From: DATCSE01 sp036568605
GTDB lineage: Bacteria > Pseudomonadota > Gammaproteobacteria > Burkholderiales > Burkholderiaceae_C
Direction of reading: 5' to 3'
Length of the DNA: 33,662 nucleotides
Assembly (NCBI GenBank): GCA_036568605.1
Contig: DATCSE010000358.1
Coordinates: forward strand, 1 to 33,662
Position 1 is the stretch's first letter. Each line of letters opens with the position of its first letter. Shown here piece by piece: positions 24,288 through 31,812 of the stretch. The notes under the pieces were generated by a model. It was not told the DNA's origin. It did not search any database and saw nothing but the letters and a program-made list of their open reading frames with translations. A program made the translations under genes and the position numbers.

Positions 24288-25145
24288 TCACTTCCACCGG
24301 ATGCGGGTGAGCCGCATGAAGAGCACGACGGCGAGCGTCGCGGTCGCGGACAGGATCAGCGCCAAGGCCGAGCCCAGCGGCCACTGGAACTGATCGATCA
24401 GGGTTTCGACGACGATGACCGCCATCGTCTTGATGCGCATGCCGCCGATCAACACCGGCGTGACGTAGGCGCTGACCGCGAGCACGAAGACCAGGATCGC
24501 GCCCGACTGGATTCCCGGCAACGCCAGCGGAAGCACGACGCGGCGGAACACGCGGCCCGGCGACGCGCCGAGTGAGCGTGCCGCGTTTTCGAGCGCCGGG
24601 TCGATGGCTTGCAGCGCGCCCATGATGGGCAGCACCATGAACGGCAGGAACACGTGCGACAGCGCGACGACGATGCCGAAGCTGTTGTACATCAGCGGCA
24701 GCGGCGTCTGCACCAGGCCCAGGTCCAGCAGCGCGCGGTTGATCACGCCGTTGTTGCCCAGCAGGATGGTCCAGCCGTAGCTGCGCACGACGATCCCGAC
24801 GAGCAACGGCGACAGCACGATGCCGTACAGCAGCGCCCGCCAGCGGCTCGAGGCGCGCACGATCTGCAGTGCCAGCGGAAAGCCGAGCACGAAGCAGACG
24901 AGGGCGCTGAGCAGGCCGATCCACAGGGTCTGCAGCAGCGCGCCGGCGTAGTAGAAGTCGGCGAAGAACTTCGCATAGCCGGCGGTCGAGAAGCCGCTGC
25001 CGTAGGGCGTGTTCGTGGCCGGCTCGCGCAGGCTCATCGCGACGATGTTCAGGTACGGCAGGATCAGGAAGACGCCGATCAGCACCGCCGCCGGCGCGAA
25101 CAGCAGCAGCGGGCGCGACCGCGCAGCCCACAGGCGCGCCGTCAT
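24288..25145 (-). CDS. ABC transporter permease, PotB-like (spermidine/putrescine class)
   Basis: The protein has 285 residues and six membrane segments; the first is LLLFAPAAVLIGVFLILPYL. The periplasmic loop (SLREPATNTPYGSGFSTAGY) and the WTILLGNNGVINRALLDLGL stretch are typical of PotB-type permeases. The EAA loop is ENAARSLGASPGRVFRRVVL. The ATG overlaps the stop of the ATPase gene (ATGA), so the genes are translationally coupled. It forms the channel with the PotC-like partner. Confidence 0.92.
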   Translation of the reverse strand: MTARLWAARSRPLLLFAPAAVLIGVFLILPYLNIVAMSLREPATNTPYGSGFSTAGYAKFFADFYYAGALLQTLWIGLLSALVCFVLGFPLALQIVRASSRWRALLYGIVLSPLLVGIVVRSYGWTILLGNNGVINRALLDLGLVQTPLPLMYNSFGIVVALSHVFLPFMVLPIMGALQAIDPALENAARSLGASPGRVFRRVVLPLALPGIQSGAILVFVLAVSAYVTPVLIGGMRIKTMAVIVVETLIDQFQWPLGSALALILSATATLAVVLFMRLTRIRWK

Positions 25146-26194
25146 GACGCCTCGACGGCCCACAGCCGCGTCGGGTCGAAGCCCAGTGCCACGGCGTCGC
25201 CCGGCGCGTGCAGCGCGGGCGGGGCGGCCTGGACGTTCAGCACCCGGTCTCCGACCGCGATCCGATAGTCGATGAACGGACCATGAAAATAGCGTGCGGC
25301 AACGATGCCGGCCCACGGCGTGCCCGAGGTCGCCGCGGTCAACGCGATCGCCTGCGGTCGCGCGATCACGGAGACGGAAGTTCCGGGAGCCAGGCCAAGC
25401 CGCTGCGGCATCGGCAGCGGGCCCAGCGGCGATTCGATCAGCCGTTCGCCGTCGGCCGCGGCGATTCTGCCCTCGACCACGTTGGCCTGGCCGACGAAGC
25501 GCGCGACCGCGGCGCTGGCCGGGCGGTCGTACACGGCCTCCGGAGCGTCGACCTGCGCGATCCGCCCGCCGAACATCACGACCACGCGGTCCGACATCGT
25601 CATCGCTTCGGCCTGGTCGTGCGTCACGTACAGCGTCGAGATGCCGACGCGCTTCTGCAGGTCGCGGATGAAGGTTCGCATCTCGTCGCGCAAGGTCGCG
25701 TCCAGATTCGCGAGCGGCTCGTCGAGCAGCAGGATCTTCGGCTCGATCACCAGCGCACGGGCCAGCGCCACGCGCTGCTGCTGCCCGCCCGAGAGCTCGC
25801 GCGGATAGCGTGCGCCCAGGCCGGCGAGCTGCACCAGGTCGAGCACCGCGCGCACCCGCTCGGCGATCTCGGCCTTGGGCCTGGCGCGCATCTCCAGGCC
25901 GAACGCGAGGTTGCCGGCCACCGTCATGTGCGGGAACAGCGCGTAGTTCTGGAACACCATGCCGATGTCGCGCTGCTCCGGCGGCAGCCGTGCCACGTCG
26001 CGGCCATCGAACAGGATGCGGCCGTCGTCGATGGCCTCGAAGCCCGCCAGGCACTTCAGCGTGGTGGTCTTGCCACAGCCGCTCGGGCCGAGCAGCGAGA
26101 TGAACTCGCCGTGCTCGATGTCGAGCGAGATGCCGTCGACGGCGGTCGACGTGCCGTAGCGCTTGACGAGCGACTGGATCGAGACCGTGGTCAT
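25142..26194 (-). CDS. ABC transporter ATP-binding protein, PotA-like (spermidine/putrescine class)
   Basis: The protein has 350 residues from ATG 26194. It has Walker A GPSGCGKTT (36-44), Q-loop Gln82 (VFQNYALFPHMTV), signature LSGGQQQR (134-141), Walker B ILLLDEP (154-160), switch His in YVTHDQAEA, and a C-terminal TOBE domain (VVEGRIAAADGERLIESPLG). This is the POPT-family energy-coupling subunit. Start 26194 is used because upstream in-frame codons (to 26233) do not match the family. The spacer from the binding-protein gene is 130 bases and contains a hairpin. Confidence 0.93.
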   Translation of the reverse strand: MTTVSIQSLVKRYGTSTAVDGISLDIEHGEFISLLGPSGCGKTTTLKCLAGFEAIDDGRILFDGRDVARLPPEQRDIGMVFQNYALFPHMTVAGNLAFGLEMRARPKAEIAERVRAVLDLVQLAGLGARYPRELSGGQQQRVALARALVIEPKILLLDEPLANLDATLRDEMRTFIRDLQKRVGISTLYVTHDQAEAMTMSDRVVVMFGGRIAQVDAPEAVYDRPASAAVARFVGQANVVEGRIAAADGERLIESPLGPLPMPQRLGLAPGTSVSVIARPQAIALTAATSGTPWAGIVAARYFHGPFIDYRIAVGDRVLNVQAAPPALHAPGDAVALGFDPTRLWAVEAS

Positions 26195-26268
26195 GGGGCG
26201 TGTCGAGGTTCGTGCGGGCCGAGCGCCGGGCAAGGGCCACGTAGGGGCCTCTTCGTGGCCCAGCCAAG

Positions 26269-26297
26269 CCGGCCCGCGTCCCCTCGGGGGACCGGCC
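26269..26297 (-). repeat. GC-rich hairpin between the binding-protein and ATPase genes
   Basis: The core GTCCCC-TCG-GGGGAC is a perfect 6-bp stem with a 3-base loop at 26278-26292. CCGGCC on both sides (26269-26274 and 26292-26297) can extend it. It lies directly after the binding-protein stop. There is no T-run on the minus strand, so I read it as an intercistronic, REP-like or mRNA-stabilising hairpin rather than a full terminator. Confidence 0.5.
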
Positions 26298-26324
26298 GAC
26301 GTACCCGTCGGACGAGGGGTTCCA

Positions 26325-27368
26325 TCACTTGCCGACGACCTCGTTCCAGCGCTTCGTGATCGCCTCGGCGTTCTTGTTCATGTAGGCCCAGTCCCAGGTC
26401 AGGAACTTGTCCATCTCCTTGCCCGAGATCGGGATGTCCTTCTTCAGCGCATCGGGTACGACGACCTTGCGATTCACCGGCGACACGAAGAACTCCTTCA
26501 TCAGCACGGTCTGGCCCTCCGGGCTCAGGATGAAGTCGATGTAGGCGTGTGCCAGGGCGGCGGGCGCGCCCATCGGGATGTTGAACGTCTGGTCCCACAT
26601 CAGCAGCCCTTCTTCGGGCGTGATGCAGTCCACCGGCAGGCCCTGGTTGCGCAGCCGCGCAATCTCGCCGAAGTCGAAGGGCGCGACGACGACCTCGCCG
26701 GTCGACATCATCGTCGACATGTTGAAGTCGGTCTGCATGACCTTGCCGAGCTCGGCGAGCTTCTTGAAGCCGACGTCGATGTTGTGGATGTCGCCGCCGT
26801 ACATCTTCGACGCGAGCATCAGCATCATCTTGCCGGCCGTGTTCTGGATGCTGTACAGCCCGAGCCGGCCCTTGAACTCGGGGTTGGTCCACAAGTCCTT
26901 CCAGGACTTGGGCGGCGTCTTGACCAGGTCGGTGCGGTAGCCGATGCCGATCGGCGAGATCAGGCCGACCACGCCCCAGCCATCGGCCGCCGCAGTCGCG
27001 ATCGGGTACAGGTCGGCGTAGTTCGGGACCAGGCCGCGATCGAGCTTCTGGAACTGGCCTTCGGCGCGCAGCACCGAGGCATAGATCTCGTTCGTCATCA
27101 CCACGCCATACGGCGACTTGCCGACGCCGGCCGCGCGCATCGTCGACATGTAGGTGCGGCCCAGGCCGATGTCGAGCTTGGGGCTGACCTTGGTCTTCGC
27201 GGTGAAGGCGGGCAGCAAGGTCGCGCGCCAGAACTTCTCCCAGCTGCCGCCGTAGGTCGTGACCACCAGCTCCTCGGCCGCCGCAGCGAGCCGCGGCAAA
27301 CCCATGATCCCGGCGCCCATCAGACCCGCCAGCGCATGCAGTGCGCGGCGTCGGTTCGTTGCATCCAT
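26325..27368 (-). CDS. ABC transporter substrate-binding protein, PotD/polyamine-like class
   Basis: The protein has 347 residues. The signal peptide starts NRRRALHALAGLMGAGIMGL (Tat-like arginines) and ends near LAAAAEE. The mature part begins LVVTTYGGSWEKFWRATLLP, a hallmark of the PotD-like group. It contains FNMSTMMSTGEVVVAPFDFG and FNIPMGAPAALAHAYIDFIL. CGGAGA precedes the ATG. Group members bind polyamines, putrescine derivatives or other cations, but also opines and quaternary amines, so the ligand is open. It heads the operon of importer, GntR regulator and oxygenase, and is divergent from the nucleoside hydrolase across a 72-base gap. Confidence 0.9.
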   Translation of the reverse strand: MDATNRRRALHALAGLMGAGIMGLPRLAAAAEELVVTTYGGSWEKFWRATLLPAFTAKTKVSPKLDIGLGRTYMSTMRAAGVGKSPYGVVMTNEIYASVLRAEGQFQKLDRGLVPNYADLYPIATAAADGWGVVGLISPIGIGYRTDLVKTPPKSWKDLWTNPEFKGRLGLYSIQNTAGKMMLMLASKMYGGDIHNIDVGFKKLAELGKVMQTDFNMSTMMSTGEVVVAPFDFGEIARLRNQGLPVDCITPEEGLLMWDQTFNIPMGAPAALAHAYIDFILSPEGQTVLMKEFFVSPVNRKVVVPDALKKDIPISGKEMDKFLTWDWAYMNKNAEAITKRWNEVVGK

Positions 27369-27389
27369 CGCGTGATTTCTCCGGGGTGA

Positions 27390-27409
27390 AAATTCTGTAT
27401 ACTGAATTT
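27390..27409 (+). promoter_or_regulatory. 20-bp palindromic operator, likely GntR/FCD-type
   Basis: AAATTCTGTATACTGAATTT is a perfect palindrome except one symmetric pair. It carries a central GTATAC of the kind seen in operators of FCD-type GntR regulators. It covers TGTATA, the complement of a minus-strand -10 (TATACA), and TATACT, a plus-strand -10. A bound repressor would therefore silence both divergent transcripts. Confidence 0.6.
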
Positions 27410-27424
27410 GGCAAGCAATGTCTG
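27396..27424 (-). promoter_or_regulatory. predicted promoter of the importer/GntR/oxygenase operon
   Basis: On the minus strand CAGACA (complement of 27419-27424) and TATACA (complement of 27396-27401) are separated by 17 bases. The -10 lies within the operator palindrome. The transcript would start about 20 bases before the binding-protein ATG. Confidence 0.4.
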
Positions 27425-27440
27425 TTCCAAGTCAAGCGCT

Positions 27441-28382
27441 GTGATTCAACGCGTCATCGTCGACACCGACCCCGGCCAGGACGACGCGCTCGCGCTGCTC
27501 GTCGCGCTCGGTTCGCCCGAGCTCGAGCTGCTGGGCGTCACGACCGTCGCGGGCAACGTGCCGGTGGCGCAGACGGCGGACAACGCGCGCCGCATCCTCG
27601 AGCTCGCAGGCCGCGGGGACGTGCCCGTCCATGCCGGCGCGCAGCGGCCGCTGCTGCGGCCACCGCGACCGGTGCCCGAGATCCACGGCGAGACCGGCAT
27701 CGACGGCTGGGACTGGGCGCCGGCGCAGCGCCCTCCCGAACCCGCTCACGCGGTCGACTGGCTGGTCGAGACGCTGCTGCGCGAGCCTGCCCACAGCGTC
27801 AGCCTGATCGCACTGGCACCGCAGACCAACATCGCGCTGGCCTTGCGCCGCGCGCCCGACATCGCGCCGCGGTTGAAGCGCATCGTGTTCATGGGCGGCG
27901 GCTACTTCGAGGGCGGCAACATGACGCCCGCCGCCGAGTACAACATCCTGGTCGATCCGGAAGCGGCAGCGATCGTGCTGGCGGCCGGTGTCGACATCAC
28001 CGCGGTGCCGCTGGATTGCACGCACAGCGCCCCCGCGCCCATCGACTGGTCGCGCTCGCTCGAGGCGCTGGGCACCGGCGTGGGGAGAGCCTGCGGCGGA
28101 ATGGTGCGGTTCTTCGAGCAGTACGGCAACCGCAAGTACGGCACGCGCTCGCGGCCGCTGCACGACGCGGTGGCCGTGGGGGCCTTTCTGTGGCCGGAGC
28201 TGTTCGAGGGGCGTCTATGCCCCGTGGACGTCGAATGCGCCGGGCGGCTGACCACCGGCATGACGGTGGTCGACTGGTTGCGCCAGACGGGCGCGGCCGA
28301 CAACTGCCATTGGCTGCGCTCGTGCCGCGAGCCGTCCGTGCTCTACGCCCGAATGTTGGAGTGCCTGAGCCGACTGCCGTAG
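27441..28382 (+). CDS. nucleoside hydrolase (IunH/RihA-like)
   Basis: The protein has 313 residues from GTG 27441. It begins with the calcium-binding motif VDTDPGQDDALALLVALGSP (Asp8, Asp10, Asp14, Asp15). Other family features are LLGVTTVAGNVPVAQTADNA, PVHAGAQRPLLRP, HGETGIDG, MGGGYFEGGNMTPAAEYNIL, VDPEAAAIVL and, near the end, the His-Asp pair of PLHDAVAVGAFLWPELF. It hydrolyses a ribonucleoside to ribose and base. A TTG at 27408 would add 11 residues but lies in the operator, so GTG 27441 is chosen. It is divergent from the importer operon and shares its operator, so the same inducer should raise both. Confidence 0.9.
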   Translation: MIQRVIVDTDPGQDDALALLVALGSPELELLGVTTVAGNVPVAQTADNARRILELAGRGDVPVHAGAQRPLLRPPRPVPEIHGETGIDGWDWAPAQRPPEPAHAVDWLVETLLREPAHSVSLIALAPQTNIALALRRAPDIAPRLKRIVFMGGGYFEGGNMTPAAEYNILVDPEAAAIVLAAGVDITAVPLDCTHSAPAPIDWSRSLEALGTGVGRACGGMVRFFEQYGNRKYGTRSRPLHDAVAVGAFLWPELFEGRLCPVDVECAGRLTTGMTVVDWLRQTGAADNCHWLRSCREPSVLYARMLECLSRLP

Positions 28383-28403
28383 TGCTTGCCTCAGCTGCTG
28401 TGC

Positions 28404-29714
28404 TCAGGTATTGGGGACCGAATCGAAGGTGAGGGCGTCGTCGAGCGTCGAGACCAGGAGATCCGCGTCGGCCCGCGAGAACACCAGCGGCGGCCGGATC
28501 TTCAGCGTGTTGGCGTGCGGGCCGGTGCTGCTCAACAGCACACCGCGCTCGCGCATCGCGTTGACGACGCGGGCGGTCTGCGAGGTGGCCGGTGCCCGGG
28601 TCGCGGGGTCGGCGACGAGCTCGACGCCGACGAACAGCCCGGCGCCGCGCACATCGCCGATCAGCGGATGTTTCGCTGCGAGGCGGCGCAAGCCGTCGCG
28701 CAGATGGCGGCCCACGGTCTGCGCGTTCGCAAGCAGCCCGTCGCGGTCGATCACGTCGAGCACCGCGTTGCCGGCCGCCATCGCGACCGGGTTGCCGCCG
28801 AAGGTGTTGAAGTAGCGCGATTCGCGCGCGAACGCGGCGAGCACGCTGGGCCGCACCGCGATGCCGGCGAGCGGGTGGCCGGCACCCAGCGGCTTGCCCA
28901 TCGTGACGATGTCGGGCACGACGCCGTGGCGCTGGAAGCCCCACATCGCGTCGCCGCTGCGCGCGAGCCCCGCCTGTACCTCGTCGGCGATGAACACGCC
29001 GCCGGCCTTGCGGATAACGTCGACCGCCTCGGCGAGAAAGCCCGGCGGATCGGTGTAGATGCCGTCGCTCGAGAACACCGTGTCGACCATCAGCGCGGCC
29101 GGCTGCAGGCCGTGCGTCTTCAGGTCGGCGATCGCCTCGCGTACGCCGGCGGCGAAGGCAGGGCCCAGCGCGGCGGGCGCGGTGCGGAAACTGTCCGGCG
29201 CGCTCACCGTGCGAACCGTGTCGCCCAGGCGCACGTACTGGCCCAGCGACGGCGAGGCCTCCGCGATCGCCGACGTCACGCCGTGGTACGCGAAGCGCGT
29301 GACGATCAGCCCGGAGGCCTTCGTGTGCGCGCGGGCGATGCGCATCGCCAGGTCGTTCGCTTCGCTGCCGGTGCAGGTGAACATCGCGTGCCCGAGGGCC
29401 GACGGCATCGTCGCGAGCAGGCGCTCGGCATAGTCGAGCACGCCTTCGTGCAGGTAGCGCGTGTGGGTGTTCAGCGTGGCGGCCTGGCGCGCGATCGCCT
29501 CGACGACGTGCGGATGGCAATGGCCGACCGAGGCGACGTTGTTGTACGCGTCGAGGTAGCGCCGGCCGTCGCTGCCGTGCAGCCACACGCCTTCGCCGCG
29601 CACCAGGTGCAGCGGCTGCTCGTAGAAGAGGCGGTACGCAGGCCCGAGCAGCCGGGCGCGCCGCTCGATCAGGCGGTCGGCCTCGGTGCGCGAGTCTTGG
29701 GTCGTCGGCGTCAT
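28404..29714 (-). CDS. class III PLP enzyme of the phospholyase type (ETNPPL/PHYKPL-like)
   Basis: The protein has 436 residues. It has class III aminotransferase fold features: TGSEAN (115-120), IADEVQAG with Asp244, and the PLP lysine Lys274 in IVTMGKPLGAGHP. The wording follows the ethanolamine-phosphate and phosphohydroxylysine phospholyases (AGXT2L1/2): YLDAYNNVASVGHCHP, LNTHTRYLHE, VPDIVTMGKPLGAGHP, YFNTFGGNPVAMAAG, HPLIGDVRGAGLF and GVLLSSTGPHANTLKIRPP. Those enzymes eliminate phosphate and ammonia from a phosphorylated amino alcohol to give an aldehyde. AAGGAG precedes the ATG; it lies 11 bases after the kinase gene. An ordinary aminotransferase is the alternative, but the kinase neighbour supports phospholyase. 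Confidence 0.85.
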   Translation of the reverse strand: MTPTTQDSRTEADRLIERRARLLGPAYRLFYEQPLHLVRGEGVWLHGSDGRRYLDAYNNVASVGHCHPHVVEAIARQAATLNTHTRYLHEGVLDYAERLLATMPSALGHAMFTCTGSEANDLAMRIARAHTKASGLIVTRFAYHGVTSAIAEASPSLGQYVRLGDTVRTVSAPDSFRTAPAALGPAFAAGVREAIADLKTHGLQPAALMVDTVFSSDGIYTDPPGFLAEAVDVIRKAGGVFIADEVQAGLARSGDAMWGFQRHGVVPDIVTMGKPLGAGHPLAGIAVRPSVLAAFARESRYFNTFGGNPVAMAAGNAVLDVIDRDGLLANAQTVGRHLRDGLRRLAAKHPLIGDVRGAGLFVGVELVADPATRAPATSQTARVVNAMRERGVLLSSTGPHANTLKIRPPLVFSRADADLLVSTLDDALTFDSVPNT

Positions 29715-29725
29715 GCGCGTCTCCT

Positions 29726-30787
29726 TCAGGCCATGCCGCAGGCGCGCTTGAACGCAGCGGTCGCGGCGGCTTCGCCGATGCGTTCGCAGGCGGCGAGGCG
29801 CGCCCACGAGATCGGGTTGTTGCGCAGCAGGTAGGGCGCATTGTCGGGATGGCGTGCCGCGCGCCATCCGCTGATCGCCACCACCATCACGAGCCGCGCG
29901 GTGATCAGCGTGAACAGCAGCTCGAGCTCGGCCGGCTGCAGCGCGAGCTCGCCGTGGTACGCGGCGACAAAGGTCGCGAGCTCGTCCAGCGCATCGTCGC
30001 CCGTCCCCATCTGGTATGCCGCGGCGACGGCCAGGTCATCGACCAGCGGCGCGTGCACCATGTCGCCGAAGTCGAGGATGCCGGCGATGCGGTCGGTCTG
30101 CGTCGGGTCGACCAGCAGGTTGTAGATGTTGAAGTCGTTGTGGATGGGCTGGCTGCGCAGATGCGGCAGCCGCGGCTTCGCGGCGTGCTCGAAGCGGTCC
30201 AGCGCCCGGCTCGCGAGCGCGCGGCGCTCGGGATCCGCGATGTGCACCAGCAGCCCGCGCACGCGATCGGCACGCTGGATGTCCCACGGCAGCTCGAGCG
30301 CGCCGGCCGGGTGCCTGAAGCCGCACAGCGCGCGATCGAGCCGGGCCAGCATGCGCGCGACGTTGAGCCGCTGGGCCGCGCTGCGCGGCGCTTCGGGCAG
30401 CGGAAGCCCGCTCAGGTAGCTGAACAGCCGCACGACGCGCGGCTGGCCGTCGCCGGGGTCGGCCACGAACGACGGCGCGCCCTCCAAGGTCGGCACGATG
30501 CGCTGTACCGGCAGACCCGGGTCGGCGGCTGCGATGTGCATCAGCGCGCCGGTCTGGAAGTCGGCGACCAGGCGCGACTCGGCCGGGTGCGAGACCTTCA
30601 GCATGTAGCGTGCCCCGTCGGCATCCGAGCGCAGGCGGTAGTTGCGGTCGCGCTCGCCGGTGAGCGGCGCGATCTCGCCGGTGAAGCCGTAGCGGCTGTG
30701 CGCGAGCGTGCGCACCCAGGCGATGTCGAGCTCGGGCGATCCGAGGCTGAGCACCTGTGCGTCGTCGTGCAGCGCGGCTGCCGTCAT
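29726..30787 (-). CDS. aminoglycoside-phosphotransferase-fold small-molecule kinase, hydroxylysine-kinase-like
   Basis: The protein has 353 residues of the APH/choline-kinase fold. Lys64 (RYMLKVSHP) is the nucleotide lysine. The catalytic loop is PIHNDFNIYNLLVD with Asp218 and Asn223, and the metal site is GILDFGDMVHAPLVDD with Asp239. The GILDFGDM wording is that of hydroxylysine kinase (HYKK/AGPHD1) rather than of drug-modifying enzymes. HYKK phosphorylates the hydroxyl of 5-hydroxylysine (with GTP). Start ATG overlaps the deacetylase stop. Placed between deacetylase and phospholyase, it would supply the phosphorylated amino alcohol. Homoserine or ethanolamine kinase activity remains possible. 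Confidence 0.85.
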   Translation of the reverse strand: MTAAALHDDAQVLSLGSPELDIAWVRTLAHSRYGFTGEIAPLTGERDRNYRLRSDADGARYMLKVSHPAESRLVADFQTGALMHIAAADPGLPVQRIVPTLEGAPSFVADPGDGQPRVVRLFSYLSGLPLPEAPRSAAQRLNVARMLARLDRALCGFRHPAGALELPWDIQRADRVRGLLVHIADPERRALASRALDRFEHAAKPRLPHLRSQPIHNDFNIYNLLVDPTQTDRIAGILDFGDMVHAPLVDDLAVAAAYQMGTGDDALDELATFVAAYHGELALQPAELELLFTLITARLVMVVAISGWRAARHPDNAPYLLRNNPISWARLAACERIGEAAATAAFKRACGMA

Positions 30788-31812
30788 GCCGCGCTCGCGT
30801 AGCCGCGCAAGGCGCTGGCCAGGTTGGGGCCGAGGTCGTCGGACAGATAGCCGCCTTCCTGCACCAGCACCGTCGGCAGGCCCAGGCGCGCGATCTCGGC
30901 GAGCACCGTCTCGAAGTCCGCGGTCGTGAGGCGCAGGCCCTTGTACGGGTCGCGCTCGTGCGCGTCCAGCCCCAGCGCCACGACCAGCGCACCCGGCGCG
31001 TAGGCGCGCACGCTGGCGCAGGCCTCGCGCAAGGCCGGCAGGTACCCGGCCATGTCGGTGCCGAGCGCGAGCGGCATGTTCAGGTTGTAGCCCTCGCCCT
31101 TGCCCTCGCCGCGTTCATGCGCATGGCCGGTGAAGAACGGCGTGAAGTGGCGCGGGTCGCCGTGCAGCGAGATCGTCAGCACATCGGCGCGCCGGTAGAA
31201 GATGCCCTGCGTGCCGTTGCCGTGGTGCACGTCGATGTCGAGGACCGCGACGCGCGCATGCCGCTGGCGCAGGTGCTGCACCGCGATCGCGGCGTTGTTC
31301 AGGTAGCAGAAGCCGTTCGCGCGGTCCGCATACGCATGGTGGCCGGGCGGGCGGCACAGCGCGTACGCGGCACGCTCCCCATCCAGCACCAGTTGCGCTG
31401 CATGCGTCGCGATGTGGGCCGACGCGACCGCGGCCGCCCAGGTGTGGGCGCCGATCGAGCAGGCGTTGTCGCCCATGTGGAAGCCGGCCTGGCCGACCAC
31501 GCTCTCGGGGTAGCTCGCCGGTTGCCCGGGGAACGGGTGGATGTTGGGCATCACCTCGTCCGACGGGTCGTCCAGCAGCTGCCAGCGCGCGTGCGCGGTC
31601 TCGAGAAAGCGCAGGTACTGCGGCGTGTGGATCGCGGCGCGCGGCGCGGCGCCGTAGTCGGCGGGCGCGACGATCTCGTGGCCGTCGCGCTCGACGGCCG
31701 CGAGCAGCCGGAACGCGCGTTCGGGCTGCTCGTTGCTGCGCTTGAGCTTTCCGCGCACCATGAAGAGCTGCGGGTCGTGGTTCTTGTGCGTGTCGGTGTA
31801 GACGACCTTCAT
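30784..31812 (-). CDS. acetylpolyamine amidohydrolase-like deacetylase (histone deacetylase fold)
   Basis: The protein has 342 residues, the length of the Mycoplana ramosa acetylpolyamine amidohydrolase (about 341). Residues equivalent to its zinc centre are Asp194 and His196 (LDIDVHHGNGTQ) and Asp283 (LGLDAHERDP). The catalytic pair is His158-His159 (RPPGHHA) and the transition-state Tyr is Tyr322 (EGGYLSDD). The N-terminus HKNHDPQLFMVRGKLKRSNE is of the bacterial subgroup rather than of eukaryotic HDACs, so the target is a small acetylated amine, not histone. It removes acetyl from an N-acetyl amine in the cytoplasm. Both ends overlap neighbours by ATGA. At the position of the M. ramosa polyamine-sensing acidic residue near 17 (from memory) it has Gln15, so the substrate may differ. 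Confidence 0.87.
   Translation of the reverse strand: MKVVYTDTHKNHDPQLFMVRGKLKRSNEQPERAFRLLAAVERDGHEIVAPADYGAAPRAAIHTPQYLRFLETAHARWQLLDDPSDEVMPNIHPFPGQPASYPESVVGQAGFHMGDNACSIGAHTWAAAVASAHIATHAAQLVLDGERAAYALCRPPGHHAYADRANGFCYLNNAAIAVQHLRQRHARVAVLDIDVHHGNGTQGIFYRRADVLTISLHGDPRHFTPFFTGHAHERGEGKGEGYNLNMPLALGTDMAGYLPALREACASVRAYAPGALVVALGLDAHERDPYKGLRLTTADFETVLAEIARLGLPTVLVQEGGYLSDDLGPNLASALRGYASAA

Noticed and set aside
23491..26267. Long minus-strand frames that would fuse the permeases or extend the ATPase
   Set aside because: The ATGA/TGATG overlaps and the family lengths give separate genes; the extensions have no family resemblance.
28381..28403. Bidirectional terminator between the nucleoside hydrolase and phospholyase genes
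   Set aside because: Only 21 bases; CCTCAGC...GCTCAGG pairs with a mismatch and no T-run follows on either strand. Too weak to call.
29726..30787. Aminoglycoside resistance phosphotransferase
   Set aside because: The fold is shared, but the GILDFGDM wording and the phospholyase and deacetylase neighbours point to a metabolic kinase.
30784..31812. Calling the deacetylase a histone deacetylase
   Set aside because: Length, N-terminus and context match bacterial acetylpolyamine amidohydrolases; bacteria have no histones as such targets.
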